DNA of 64,000 bases from Salinibacterium sp. TMP30 (GTDB lineage Bacteria; Actinomycetota; Actinomycetes; Actinomycetales; Microbacteriaceae): the NCBI RefSeq assembly GCF_038397785.1, contig NZ_CP151642.1, positions 1,860,001 through 1,924,000 on the forward strand, in the 5' to 3' direction. Positions 9,393 to 16,831 of this stretch are shown in pieces (positions within the stretch are counted from its first letter, which is position 1; each line of letters starts with the position of its first letter). The position numbers and the translations under genes were made by a program. Below the pieces are notes generated by a model, which was not told the origin of the DNA, did no database searches, and worked only from the letters and a program-made list of their open reading frames with translations.

Positions 9393-9890
9393 CTATTCAG
9401 CCGATTCGCGAGCGCTCAGCAGCTGACGGAGTAACGCTTCAAGTTCACCGCGTTGCGCGAGCCCGAGCGATGCGAGCAGTCTTTCTTCGTTCTCGACGTG
9501 AGCGAGCAGCGCGCGATTCACTACCTCGAGGCCCGCGTCGGTGAGCGCGACTCTCACGGTTCGACGATTCTCGGGATCGACCTCGCGCGAGATGAGTTCT
9601 TTGGCGACCAGACGGTCAAGCCGGTTGGTGATGGCGCCCGAAGTAACCATTGAGCTGCTGGCTAAGGCACCAGCGGTGAGTCCCCGCGCGCCGGCATCCG
9701 ACCTCAGTAGTGTCGCGAGGATATCGAACTCCCCCGCCTGCAGGCCGTGCCCTTCGAAGACATCGAGCTGGGCTCGCTCGAGCAGTCGGGTTACTCGCGA
9801 GAGTCTCCCGAGGATGCCCATCGCCGAGACATCGAGTTCGGGGCGCACGGCACCCCACTGGGCCATGATGCGGTCGACACTGTCAGTCAT
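9393..9890 (-). CDS. MarR family transcriptional regulator
   Basis: 165 residues with a winged helix: LQAGEFDILATLLRS, the recognition region SSMVTSGAITNRLDRLVAKELI and wing DPENRRTVRVALTDAG. The ATG at 9890 has GAGAGG about 5 bases upstream; an upstream TTG at 9902 would overlap that ribosome site. It is divergent from the DMT transporter gene across a 92-bp AT-rich spacer that holds two inverted repeats, so it probably represses both itself and the transporter. Confidence 0.92.
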   Translation of the reverse strand: MTDSVDRIMAQWGAVRPELDVSAMGILGRLSRVTRLLERAQLDVFEGHGLQAGEFDILATLLRSDAGARGLTAGALASSSMVTSGAITNRLDRLVAKELISREVDPENRRTVRVALTDAGLEVVNRALLAHVENEERLLASLGLAQRGELEALLRQLLSARESAE

Positions 9891-9905
9891 GACACCTCTC
9901 AACGG

Positions 9906-9956
9906 TCAATTGTTTGACGTTTACCGTACAACACTCTAGATTGTTTAACATTAAAC
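9906..9956. promoter_or_regulatory. Candidate MarR operator pair between divergent genes
   Basis: Two dyads in an AT-rich spacer: TCAA(N4)TTGA at 9906-9917 and GTTTAA(CA)TTAAAC at 9943-9956. They lie between the divergent MarR and DMT transporter genes, where an autoregulating MarR dimer would bind. The match is by eye. Confidence 0.5.
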
Positions 9957-9982
9957 TATTTAACATTGTACATTGAGGGAAA

Positions 9983-10672
9983 ATGAGACAACTCCGCGAC
10001 ACGCTGCTCACCGGACTGGCACCGCTGACCTGGGGCACAACCTACATTGTGACTACCGAACTACTGCCTGCCGGGCATCCGCTGTTCGCGTCGCTTGTTC
10101 GCGCACTCCCCGCCGGCCTTATCGCTCTCGCCATCGCCCGACAGCTGCCGAGCGGGGCATGCTGGTGGAAGTCCGCAGTCCTCGGCGTGCTCAACATTGG
10201 CGCGTTCTTTCCACTGCTCTTCATCGCCGCCTACCACCTCGCCGGAACCTCTTCGATGGCTCTCGGCGTAGTGCTCGCCAAGCGCTGGGGAAAACCGCCT
10301 CAGGTTTCCGCTGTAGGATATGCGGGCTGGCTTCTCACCGCTGGTGGACTGTTTTTGCTGCCGATCGCTCTCCTTGCTGAAGGCATTCCGTCTGCCATCG
10401 GCGGCCCAGCGCTACTCGGTTATGCGTGGCTCGGAATTGTGGGCGGCCTCGTTGCCTACACGCTGTGGTTTCGCGGCATCCGAATACTCCCGATTGGTTC
10501 AGTCGCCGTCTTGGGGTTGGTATCGCCGCTGGCAGCGGCAGCACTCGGAGCGATCGTTCTCGGGCAAACGTTCGGTGCGGTCCAGAGTGTCGGTTTCGTG
10601 CTCGCGATGACCGCAATCGTTGGGGGCCAAATCACCGCTGGACGCCGGAAAAATTGGTCCAAGAATCGCTAA
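9983..10672 (+). CDS. EamA/DMT family transporter with internal deletion (probably non-functional or shortened)
   Basis: 229 residues against about 290-300 for this PecM/YdeD-like branch. The first EamA repeat starts normally (TWGTTYIVTTELLP, RALPAGLIALAIAR, GAFFPLLFIAAYHLAG). Right after residue ~90 the sequence jumps to MALGVVLAKRWG, which belongs to the beginning of the second repeat. The last helices of repeat one and the linker (about 65-70 residues) are missing, in frame. The rest of repeat two is intact (YAWLGIVGGLVAYTLWFRGI). RBS GAGGGA precedes the ATG. It may be a decaying gene or a reduced transporter; regulated by the divergent MarR gene. Confidence 0.85.
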   Translation: MRQLRDTLLTGLAPLTWGTTYIVTTELLPAGHPLFASLVRALPAGLIALAIARQLPSGACWWKSAVLGVLNIGAFFPLLFIAAYHLAGTSSMALGVVLAKRWGKPPQVSAVGYAGWLLTAGGLFLLPIALLAEGIPSAIGGPALLGYAWLGIVGGLVAYTLWFRGIRILPIGSVAVLGLVSPLAAAALGAIVLGQTFGAVQSVGFVLAMTAIVGGQITAGRRKNWSKNR

Positions 10673-10708
10673 GTGGTCCACAACCACCACACGTTTTGGG
10701 GGGACAGA

Positions 10709-10720
10709 CAGAACGTTCTG
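10709..10720. promoter_or_regulatory. Perfect 12-bp palindrome upstream of the GTPase/roadblock operon
   Basis: CAGAACGTTCTG is a perfect palindrome between the DMT gene and the GTPase operon. It is close to, but not the same as, the actinobacterial LexA box (CGAACN4GTTCG), so SOS control is not claimed. Confidence 0.35.
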
Positions 10721-10790
10721 CATAGTGTTTATACGGGCGATTATGACCGACACCCAAACGGGGGGCTATTACCCTGCAACGGGGGCTTGC

Positions 10791-10813
10791 ATGCTTCAGT
10801 GAGATAGAAGCAT
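10791..10813 (+). promoter_or_regulatory. Hairpin in the leader of the GTPase/roadblock operon
   Basis: ATGCTTC (10791-10797) pairs perfectly with GAAGCAT (10807-10813) across 9 bases, 29 bases before the GTPase start. Just upstream a G-rich element beginning AACGGGGG is repeated (around 10757 and 10778). The 169-bp gap is thus more structured than its neighbours. No known riboswitch consensus was recognised. Confidence 0.4.
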
Positions 10814-10841
10814 AGGCACAACTCCTGGGGGGAGGTATCAG

Positions 10842-11420
10842 ATGTCAGAACACGTGATCCTGTTCGCAGGGCCGATGGGCGCGGGTAAGACGACCGCCAT
10901 CCGTGCCCTCAGCGAGATTGAAGTTGTCAGCACGGAGGCTGCGAACAGCGACCGCGCCGCAGCCGACAAGGCGACCACGACTGTTGCTCTCGACTATGGC
11001 GAGATCAGTGTTAATGATGCCGAAAAAGTTCGTCTCTATGGCATCCCCGGCCAACGACGTTTCGACTTCATGTGGTCGATCCTTGCCGAACGGGCTGAGG
11101 GCGTACTGCTCTTAGTGAACGCGGATGCCGAAAACCCTGTCGAGATCGCAATCGACTACGTCAAAGAGTTCTACGCCCTCTATGAGCGCGGCGGAATCGT
11201 CATCGGTCTCACTCGTGCCGATCTGGTTCCCGAGTCGCTGATCGAGGAATACGCGAATGCTCTGGCTGACGAAATGCCTGACGTTCTGATCCCCGTATTC
11301 ACGGTGGATGCCCGCTCCAACGCCGACATGACCGTACTCCTTATGACCCTGGTTGCGAATGTTGAGCTTAAGCAGGCCGTCGCCGCCAACCCTGGGCTGA
11401 CATCAGGGGGGGCACGATGA
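10842..11420 (+). CDS. Small Ras-like ATP/GTP-binding protein (conservon/MglA-type GTPase)
   Basis: 192 residues. Walker A/G1 is FAGPMGAGKTTAIRAL (residues ~8-23). The G3 switch reads LYGIPGQRRFDFMW in place of canonical DxxGQ, as in the CvnD-type GTPases of actinobacterial conservons. The base-recognition motif is weak: LTRADL stands where Ras has NKxD. GGGGGGAGG gives a strong ribosome site 6 bases before the ATG. It overlaps the roadblock gene by ATGA, and roadblock proteins are the usual regulators of such GTPases, so the pair is likely a signalling switch. No sensor kinase or DUF742 gene is next to it. Confidence 0.9.
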   Translation: MSEHVILFAGPMGAGKTTAIRALSEIEVVSTEAANSDRAAADKATTTVALDYGEISVNDAEKVRLYGIPGQRRFDFMWSILAERAEGVLLLVNADAENPVEIAIDYVKEFYALYERGGIVIGLTRADLVPESLIEEYANALADEMPDVLIPVFTVDARSNADMTVLLMTLVANVELKQAVAANPGLTSGGAR

Positions 11421-11818
11421 CTATCGCAACCCACCTCAACAAGAAGTACATCTCCCGCGGAGAACTCGCTCTCAGCGGCCTCAAAGACCTTGCTCCCTCA
11501 CTGAGCTACGCGACCATCCTCACCGAAGACGGCTTCAGCGTGGTCAGTGTTGACGGTAGCGAACTCGACAGCAATCGATTCGCGAGCATGGCCAGTTCGA
11601 CTCAGGCCCTCGCCGATGCTGTTGCACGGGAGCTCAAACTCGGAGACAACGAGTTTGTGATCGTCGCGGCCGAACAGGGCCACGTCGTACAGGTACGAGT
11701 TGAAGGCCACCCACTAGTACTCGCTGCCCTCTTCACCGACAACGAGACAATCGGCAAATCACTTTCTGCCGCACGCCGAACCGCACGACGGCTCAACGTT
11801 TTTCTCTCCGCCCGCTAA
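11417..11818 (+). CDS. Roadblock/LC7 domain protein
   Basis: 133 residues forming one roadblock/LC7 (MglB-like) fold: LSYATILTEDGFSVVSVDG is the first strand pair, followed by a long helix (RFASMASSTQALADAVAREL) and the sheet EFVIVAAEQGHVVQVRVEG. Roadblock dimers act as GAPs or scaffolds for MglA/CvnD GTPases. It is translationally coupled (ATGA) to the GTPase gene, which strongly suggests that they interact. Confidence 0.92.
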   Translation: MTIATHLNKKYISRGELALSGLKDLAPSLSYATILTEDGFSVVSVDGSELDSNRFASMASSTQALADAVARELKLGDNEFVIVAAEQGHVVQVRVEGHPLVLAALFTDNETIGKSLSAARRTARRLNVFLSAR

Positions 11819-11832
11819 GGTCCCACATTTTT

Positions 11833-11891
11833 ACCCGCATCACCCGAAAAACCCGCATCACCCGAACGCCCGAATACCCGCATCACCCGAA
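11833..11891 (+). repeat. Short tandem repeat between roadblock and DUF2510 genes
   Basis: The 16-mer ACCCGCATCACCCGAA occurs exactly three times (11833-11848, 11851-11866, 11876-11891). Degenerate pieces follow: AACCCGAAGCATCACC near 11892 and TTTTTACCCGCAAGCATCACC-like sequence near 11970, matching the lead-in TTTTTACCCGCATCACC of copy one. The copies are too short and unevenly spaced for CRISPR. The 219-bp gap is otherwise without a recognised gene. Confidence 0.7.
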
Positions 11892-12037
11892 AACCCGAAG
11901 CATCACCAGGAAATACGAACAGCGAACGACCAATTGCCTAACCCGCAGGCCGTCCTCTGAATCGAGGATTTTTACCCGCAAGCATCACCGCGGTGCACCC
12001 TCGGCACCGCACACCAATTCACGCAGGAGGCGTGAAG

Positions 12038-12991
12038 ATGACTACCTACTCAACCAACATTCCCGCCGGCTGGTACCCCGACCCGCTTGGCCTGCCCCAA
12101 CTACGATGGTGGGACAATCACACGTGGACCGATCAGATCTCTGGGGCGCGCGCTCCGCTTGTGCACCAACTCGTTGATTTTGCTGATCCTGCTGAGGAAG
12201 CGCGCTACGGCACGCTGAACGCTAGCGCCGAGCCCGAGACGCCGCCAACGAATGTACCCACTCCCCCCGAGACCGCTGTCGCCAGTTCGCTGCGCCAACT
12301 TGAAGCGCCGTTGCCCGAGGATGCGGTCGAATCTGCGCACCTGAGTGACCCTACGGCCGGATACCGCAGCAGCATCGACGACGACAGTGATCTCACTATT
12401 GCCGCCTCTGAATGGGCGCAGGTTGCCGAGGCCATCAAGATTGCGTCAAGCAACAAGCAGCCGACCGTGTTGGCCATCACCTCATCCAGTTTTCCCATGC
12501 TCATCATTGACGTGTTCGAGCGTTCCTACTGGTGGAAGGCTGAAATTACAGACTTCCCACCTAGTCCCGCGAGCATCTGCATCCGCAGCCATATTCGCGA
12601 CGCCGTGATCATGCCAACCGGCGCAGGCCAAGACCTGAGTGCACTGTTGTGGATGATCGGCCTCAACGGCTACGCACACTCTCCTGCGCCCTGGCTCACC
12701 GACGGTGCGCGCTACCGTCTGCGCCGCTGGCCTAACATCACTAACCTGCCGCACGACGCCGACCAGCTGCGGATGACATCGATCCTGAGCCACGCACCGC
12801 TATCGGCGAAGGAACTCGCCGCAATCGCCGAAACCGAACCTCGTTCGGCACACGCTCTCGTTGCTGCGCTCAGTCTCATGAACATCTTGCGTGTGCTTCC
12901 GGGAGCTAGCGACGATGAGATCGGCGCACCGACACCCACACCAGCACCTCGTGGCTTTTTTGCGCGACTGCGTGGGCGTCACAGCAGGTAG
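12038..12991 (+). CDS. DUF2510 protein with long C-terminal domain; putative effector of the GTPase/roadblock pair
   Basis: 317 residues from the ATG at 12038, which has AGGAGG 7 bases upstream. Residues ~7-33 are a DUF2510 module (PAGWYPDPLGLPQLRWWDNH). A Pro/Thr/Glu-rich linker (about 60-110) leads to an unrecognised domain (TIAASEWAQVAEAIKIASS onward). The C-terminal ~80 residues (LRMTSILSHAPLSAKELAAIAE, then SAHALVAALSLMNILRVLPG) look like a winged helix, by inspection only. There is no signal peptide or membrane helix. Same strand and close spacing to the GTPase and roadblock genes suggest a common function. Confidence 0.75.
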   Translation: MTTYSTNIPAGWYPDPLGLPQLRWWDNHTWTDQISGARAPLVHQLVDFADPAEEARYGTLNASAEPETPPTNVPTPPETAVASSLRQLEAPLPEDAVESAHLSDPTAGYRSSIDDDSDLTIAASEWAQVAEAIKIASSNKQPTVLAITSSSFPMLIIDVFERSYWWKAEITDFPPSPASICIRSHIRDAVIMPTGAGQDLSALLWMIGLNGYAHSPAPWLTDGARYRLRRWPNITNLPHDADQLRMTSILSHAPLSAKELAAIAETEPRSAHALVAALSLMNILRVLPGASDDEIGAPTPTPAPRGFFARLRGRHSR

Positions 12992-13048
12992 CGGCCGTTG
13001 GCAGAGCCTCTGCGCCAACTAACCCGTGATCCGATTGACTTGACTTCT

Positions 13049-13066
13049 ATCTCTATATAGCTAGAT
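13049..13066. promoter_or_regulatory. AT-rich imperfect dyad before the PadR gene
   Basis: ATCTCTATATAGCTAGAT is an imperfect inverted repeat that overlaps a TAGATT -10 box (13062-13067), which is 6 bases before the PadR ATG. PadR proteins often bind TATA-containing dyads at their own promoter, so autoregulation is plausible. Confidence 0.4.
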
Positions 13067-13073
13067 TAGGGGA

Positions 13074-13412
13074 ATGGAACCCCTCTCTCGCGTAACCGCC
13101 GCCACTCTCGATGTGCTCGGAGCACTCACCGCAGCGCCTCAGCCGCTCTGGGGGTTGCGGGTTGTCAAGAGCACCAGGCGGCCAGCGGGAAGTGTCTACC
13201 CGATTCTCGAACGCCTCGAACGCCTCGGCTGGGTCACCTCAGAATGGGAAGATGATCCCGAGAGAACGGGCCCTCGCCGCCGACTCTACGAACTGACATC
13301 GGATGGCACTGCGGCAGCATCGACACTCCTCACAGCGCAGCGGTCCCCTACCGGTAACAACTCATCCGCTCATGCGTTTTCTGCCGTTCAGGCGTTCGAG
13401 GCCACCGCGTGA
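13074..13412 (+). CDS. PadR family transcriptional regulator
   Basis: 112 residues: LDVLGALTAAPQPLWGLRVVK, then the recognition part GSVYPILERLERLGWVTSEWE and wing RRRLYELTSDG are characteristic of PadR. The C-terminal dimerisation helix is short, so it belongs to the small PadR class. The ATG is 6 bases after TAGATT, with AGGGGA between; the mRNA may be leaderless. The stop overlaps the following membrane-protein start (GTGA), so the two are co-translated, and the regulator probably controls that gene. Confidence 0.92.
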   Translation: MEPLSRVTAATLDVLGALTAAPQPLWGLRVVKSTRRPAGSVYPILERLERLGWVTSEWEDDPERTGPRRRLYELTSDGTAAASTLLTAQRSPTGNNSSAHAFSAVQAFEATA

Positions 13413-14566
13413 ATCTCGCTCAGCGCGCGGTCGGGGCAATCGCCTGCACGATACCCACGGCAGCTCGCGCGCGTTACAGGGAAGAATGGCTCGCCGATCT
13501 TGATGGAGTCGACGAACTCAACATGTCTGAGGCATCGATCGTGTGGGGAGCCGCCGCTACCGCAGTCACGATTGACCGGGATGCCCCAGAAGTCAGCGGA
13601 ATCACTCTGCACGCCGCGGCTGCTCGCCGTGCACGATGGGCAGTGGCTGCCTTCATCAGCGCCGGCATCCTCGGCACGGGCCTGGTCTTTTGGGGAGGTT
13701 ACGGAGTTCAGAGCGCAACGACCAGTCTGGGCACGGCGCTCCTGGGCGCAGCGGGACTCACGGTGAAGCTCGCCGCCATCATCTTTGTGGTACTGGGACT
13801 GCTCGCTACAGTTCGTGCTCTCCTGACTCAGCGCGCCGGGTCGCGTCGATCCGACTCCGCCGCCATGTCCACGTCAGGTCTACGACCGTCGTCACTCGTG
13901 CTCTGGCTGATGATCGCCGCCGTGCTCACGATCGGAGCGCTCATGGTCATACCTTTCCTTGTGTTTGCCATGGCAGTGTTGGCAACTCCGGTGGTGCTGG
14001 TGATCGCTGCCGGAAGCAATCCCCCCGTACGAGATCGAGTTCTTGCGCGTATGGCTACTCGACTGGCCATCGGCCTCGGCACTGTCGCGGTTACGCTTGC
14101 AACGGTTGCCGTGGGCACCCTCCACATCGTGGTGTGGAACCCGATTGCCGCGATGCCTGGGCTCGACCTCGACGCAATCTATGGCCAGATGGCCGCAGCA
14201 GGCGAGTCCCCCTCAGCGATACTCATTTGGCTATGGGCAGCATTCTGGACATTCACCGCTGTCGCTTTCGGTGTCGCCTGCCTCGTTCCCCAGATCGGAG
14301 CCAGGATGTCGGCACGCACCCTAGCAACAGCCGGGTTGACCGTCGTTGGACTCACTCTCGCATTTCACTGGGTCGCCGGATTCAATATGGGAATGTCTCT
14401 TGCTGACACTTTTGCGATTTCCGGTGGAGACGCGGCCATTTCTGGCCCCGCGCTGTCGATCCTTGGCCAGTTATGCCTCGTGACGATCGTCTGGCTCGCA
14501 CTACTTCCCCGACGCACGAACGCGGGCCGCCTGCCTGAGCAGACGACCCGCGTCGTGACACACTAA
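13409..14566 (+). CDS. Polytopic membrane protein coupled to PadR
   Basis: 385 residues from a GTG that overlaps the PadR stop by 4 bases. A soluble N-terminal ~70 residues (containing PTAARARYREEWLADLDG) precedes about seven hydrophobic segments, e.g. WAVAAFISAGILGTGLVFW, VKLAAIIFVVLGLLATVRAL and LWLMIAAVLTIGALMVIPFL. PadR-coupled membrane proteins are common in Actinobacteria, but this one has no motif that I recognise. Function unknown. Confidence 0.75.
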   Translation: MNLAQRAVGAIACTIPTAARARYREEWLADLDGVDELNMSEASIVWGAAATAVTIDRDAPEVSGITLHAAAARRARWAVAAFISAGILGTGLVFWGGYGVQSATTSLGTALLGAAGLTVKLAAIIFVVLGLLATVRALLTQRAGSRRSDSAAMSTSGLRPSSLVLWLMIAAVLTIGALMVIPFLVFAMAVLATPVVLVIAAGSNPPVRDRVLARMATRLAIGLGTVAVTLATVAVGTLHIVVWNPIAAMPGLDLDAIYGQMAAAGESPSAILIWLWAAFWTFTAVAFGVACLVPQIGARMSARTLATAGLTVVGLTLAFHWVAGFNMGMSLADTFAISGGDAAISGPALSILGQLCLVTIVWLALLPRRTNAGRLPEQTTRVVTH

Positions 14567-14567
14567 C

Positions 14568-14583
14568 CGGCCCGTGGGGGCCG
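14568..14583. terminator. Small GC hairpin between convergent genes
   Basis: CGGCCC(GTGG)GGGCCG lies in the 24-bp gap between the convergent membrane-protein and oxygenase genes. No T-tract is evident, so termination is a guess. Confidence 0.35.
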
Positions 14584-14590
14584 AGTCGCT

Positions 14591-15658
14591 TTAGCTGTGA
14601 ACCGCTGCGAGGGTGCGACGGTCGTCGAGCAGCTGTGGCCAGAGCTTGCGGCGGTCGCGCACAACGAAACCACGCGCAATGAAACGGTCTTTGCCATCAA
14701 AGCGCGGGGTGTACATTGAGCGACCGTGCATGGCGCGCAGATTGTCGAGCATGAGCAGGTCACCCGGCTGCAAAACGTGGGCATCGCGGTGCTCGATGTA
14801 GGTTTCAACAACCTTGCCGAGCAGACGCTGCGCTTCAGCGGTGATGCCGTGCATGAGGTCCTGATCAACAAGAATGTACGGGTCATCTTCTGGACCGGTC
14901 AGGATCGGGAACGGACCACGGACGTCATCCGGGCGCGGAATGTACGGCTGGAACGACTCATCGATCGTGGTGGCCCATAGTGGCTGGCGCAGCTTGGCGA
15001 CGTCTTCAGCAGACATGTGCTGCACGAGCTTGCGACCCGAGAACGCATACGTCTTGGCGTTCTCATCGCCACGAAGCGCGCCGAGAATGACGTAGTCAGG
15101 CTTGAATACCGAGAAGCACTGCTCGGTGTGAGCTTCAAGCTCAACCTTCGAACCCTGCGACTGCTGAGTCACGGCAAGCTTCGGGTTGGGGACCATGTCT
15201 TGGATGAGGTGGCCGTTTCCCTCAGCTTCGTAAGCAACCATGCTCCCGAGCAGGTGAGCCAGCATACCCATTTCCTTGGCGAACACGGTGCCGGCACCGA
15301 GACCGCTCTTGTTGTTGAGCGGGGTATCTGTGAGGTCTTCATCGACATACAGACCACGCACAACCATAATTCCGGCCTCAGAACCGACCTCAGCGAAATT
15401 CAGAACAGCGGCACGGACCTCTTCAGGCAAACTAAACGCTGCCGCGAGCGCCTGTCGACCGAAGTCATCCGGGTTTTCGTTGGGGTGAGCAGTAATGCGC
15501 TCAGCAGCAGTACGAATCGCTTCGGCCGTAGCCGAGTCGAGAGTGAAAAGGCTCGATTGGAGCTCGTGAACGGTAATGTCGCTCTCCTTGCTTCGTGCGA
15601 CGCGCAAGCTGTGGCTCAATTGGCTCTGGGAAGGCGCGATCGCGGACATCGTCTCCAT
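14591..15658 (-). CDS. Clavaminate-synthase-like Fe(II)/2-oxoglutarate-dependent oxygenase (TauD superfamily)
   Basis: 355 residues with a complete catalytic set: HTE motif (H177, E179) in LEAHTEQCF, distal histidine H311 in DNLRAMHGRS and an arginine for 2-oxoglutarate in DRFIARGF. The Hx(E) rather than Hx(D) and the overall layout match the clavaminate synthase / arginine and asparagine beta-hydroxylase branch (VioC, AsnO type), which acts on free or carrier-bound amino acids. It is not in a recognisable peptide-synthetase cluster. The start may be the ATG at 15658 or one at 15649 (GGAG nearby). It could act with the amino-acid import operon across the tRNA, but that is only proximity. Confidence 0.88.
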   Translation of the reverse strand: METMSAIAPSQSQLSHSLRVARSKESDITVHELQSSLFTLDSATAEAIRTAAERITAHPNENPDDFGRQALAAAFSLPEEVRAAVLNFAEVGSEAGIMVVRGLYVDEDLTDTPLNNKSGLGAGTVFAKEMGMLAHLLGSMVAYEAEGNGHLIQDMVPNPKLAVTQQSQGSKVELEAHTEQCFSVFKPDYVILGALRGDENAKTYAFSGRKLVQHMSAEDVAKLRQPLWATTIDESFQPYIPRPDDVRGPFPILTGPEDDPYILVDQDLMHGITAEAQRLLGKVVETYIEHRDAHVLQPGDLLMLDNLRAMHGRSMYTPRFDGKDRFIARGFVVRDRRKLWPQLLDDRRTLAAVHS

Positions 15659-15800
15659 AGGGAAGACACTTCATAAATTACACCCTCTAGCCCCAAAAGT
15701 AAGGGCATCCGCAGCGAATCAAAGGGTGTGCACAGCAAAAACGAAGTGATGCCTTAAGTGCAACCTGTTGCCTGCTTCTCGCGCTAAGATTATTCGGCCA

Positions 15801-15882
15801 GCGGGAGTGGTGAAATTGGTATACACGCAGGATTTAGGTTCCTGTGCTTTCGAGCGTGCGGGTTCAAGTCCCGCCTTCCGCA
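15801..15882 (+). tRNA. tRNA-Leu (anticodon UAG)
   Basis: Acceptor arms GCGGGAG (15801-15807) and CTTCCGC (15875-15881) pair over 7 bp with one G-U. The anticodon stem CAGGA/TCCTG encloses the loop TTTAGGT, giving anticodon TAG. The T arm GCGGGTTCAAGTCCCGC and the extended variable arm (class II) fit leucine. Discriminator A at 15882; CCA is not encoded. Confidence 0.95.
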
Positions 15883-15958
15883 CAAAACGCAGCGCAGCGC
15901 AGATCGAGTACGTTAGCCCACGGGCGCGAATCGTCGCTCACGAGCACCGAGGGGTGGA

Positions 15959-16627
15959 ATGTCGGTCGAAATCAACTCGAATCGCTCAGCTTCGGTCATT
16001 GCTGATGCGATTCGCGAGGAAATCCTTAACGACTCGTTCAGCCAGGGCTCACCACTGCGCGAGGTTAGCCTTGCTGCGCGCTTCGGTGTCTCTCGAAGAA
16101 CTATCCGCGAAGCGCTGTTAGCACTTACCGCTGATGGTCTCGTAACTCATCGGCACAATCAGGGTGCGTCGGTACGAAAGTATGAACGCCAGGATGTTCG
16201 AGACCTTTACCGAGTTCGCCGTCTTCTTGAGTCGGAGGCTGCGCGTTGCGTCTCAACCGTAAGCTCAACGCTGCTCGAACGCATCGATGATGCCTGTAAC
16301 GCCATGGAAACGGCTTCAGAACACGGGTTCACGTCGGTTGAACTCGCAAAGGCAGACGCCGCTTTCCATGGAACCGTGATCGCGCTTCTTGAGAGCCCCC
16401 GATTCAGCGAGTTCTATTCTTCGATCGCGCAACAAGTGGTGCGAGTGATCACTATTGCTCAGGAGACGGATGTCGCTCTTCAACGTGATGTCACAACTAT
16501 CGTCGCTGAGCACCGCGCTATCCGCGATGCGCTCATGCACCGTGATGGCTGGGAAGCGCAACGTTTGATCACCGAACACATCGACCGCCACGAGCAGAAC
16601 CTGATCGTCGGTCTCGACGCGCACTAG
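15959..16627 (+). CDS. GntR family regulator, FadR/FCD subfamily
   Basis: 222 residues. The N-terminal winged helix is clear: ADAIREEILNDSFSQGSPLREVSLAARFGVSRRTIREALLALTADGLV. The C-terminal all-helical FCD ligand domain begins about residue 80 (DLYRVRRLLESEAARC) and holds spaced histidines (AAFHGTVI, EHRAIRDAL, ITEHIDRHEQ) that bind metal and carboxylate ligands in this family. GAGGGG precedes the ATG. It heads the ABC-importer/2-hydroxyacid catabolic cluster and probably senses the imported acid or a metabolite of it. Confidence 0.93.
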   Translation: MSVEINSNRSASVIADAIREEILNDSFSQGSPLREVSLAARFGVSRRTIREALLALTADGLVTHRHNQGASVRKYERQDVRDLYRVRRLLESEAARCVSTVSSTLLERIDDACNAMETASEHGFTSVELAKADAAFHGTVIALLESPRFSEFYSSIAQQVVRVITIAQETDVALQRDVTTIVAEHRAIRDALMHRDGWEAQRLITEHIDRHEQNLIVGLDAH

Positions 16628-16831
16628 TCATCGTTCGCTATTGGCTCAACCATCGGTGGAGGGCGTATTTTGGGTGCCTCTAATTCAGTATTTCAGGGCC
16701 TAGAGTCAATTTGGTCTTCAATTTATGCAAAATCAGACGCTTAGTTTAATTTTTGGTGATCAATGCGGTACAGTCGTGGGCGGGCCACGGCCTGAACTTG
16801 ACGCATTTCACTCAACGACGAGGAGAACCCA

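Noticed and set aside
10709-10720. CAGAACGTTCTG as an SOS (LexA) box
   Set aside because: It differs from the CGAAC-N4-GTTCG consensus and no DNA-damage gene follows; kept only as an unexplained palindrome.
11833-11891. Possible CRISPR array
   Set aside because: Units are only 16 bp, spacers are 2-9 bases and no cas gene is present.
15801-16627. tRNA-Leu as an integration site for a genomic island
   Set aside because: I saw no integrase gene and no repeat of the tRNA 3' end farther along the window.
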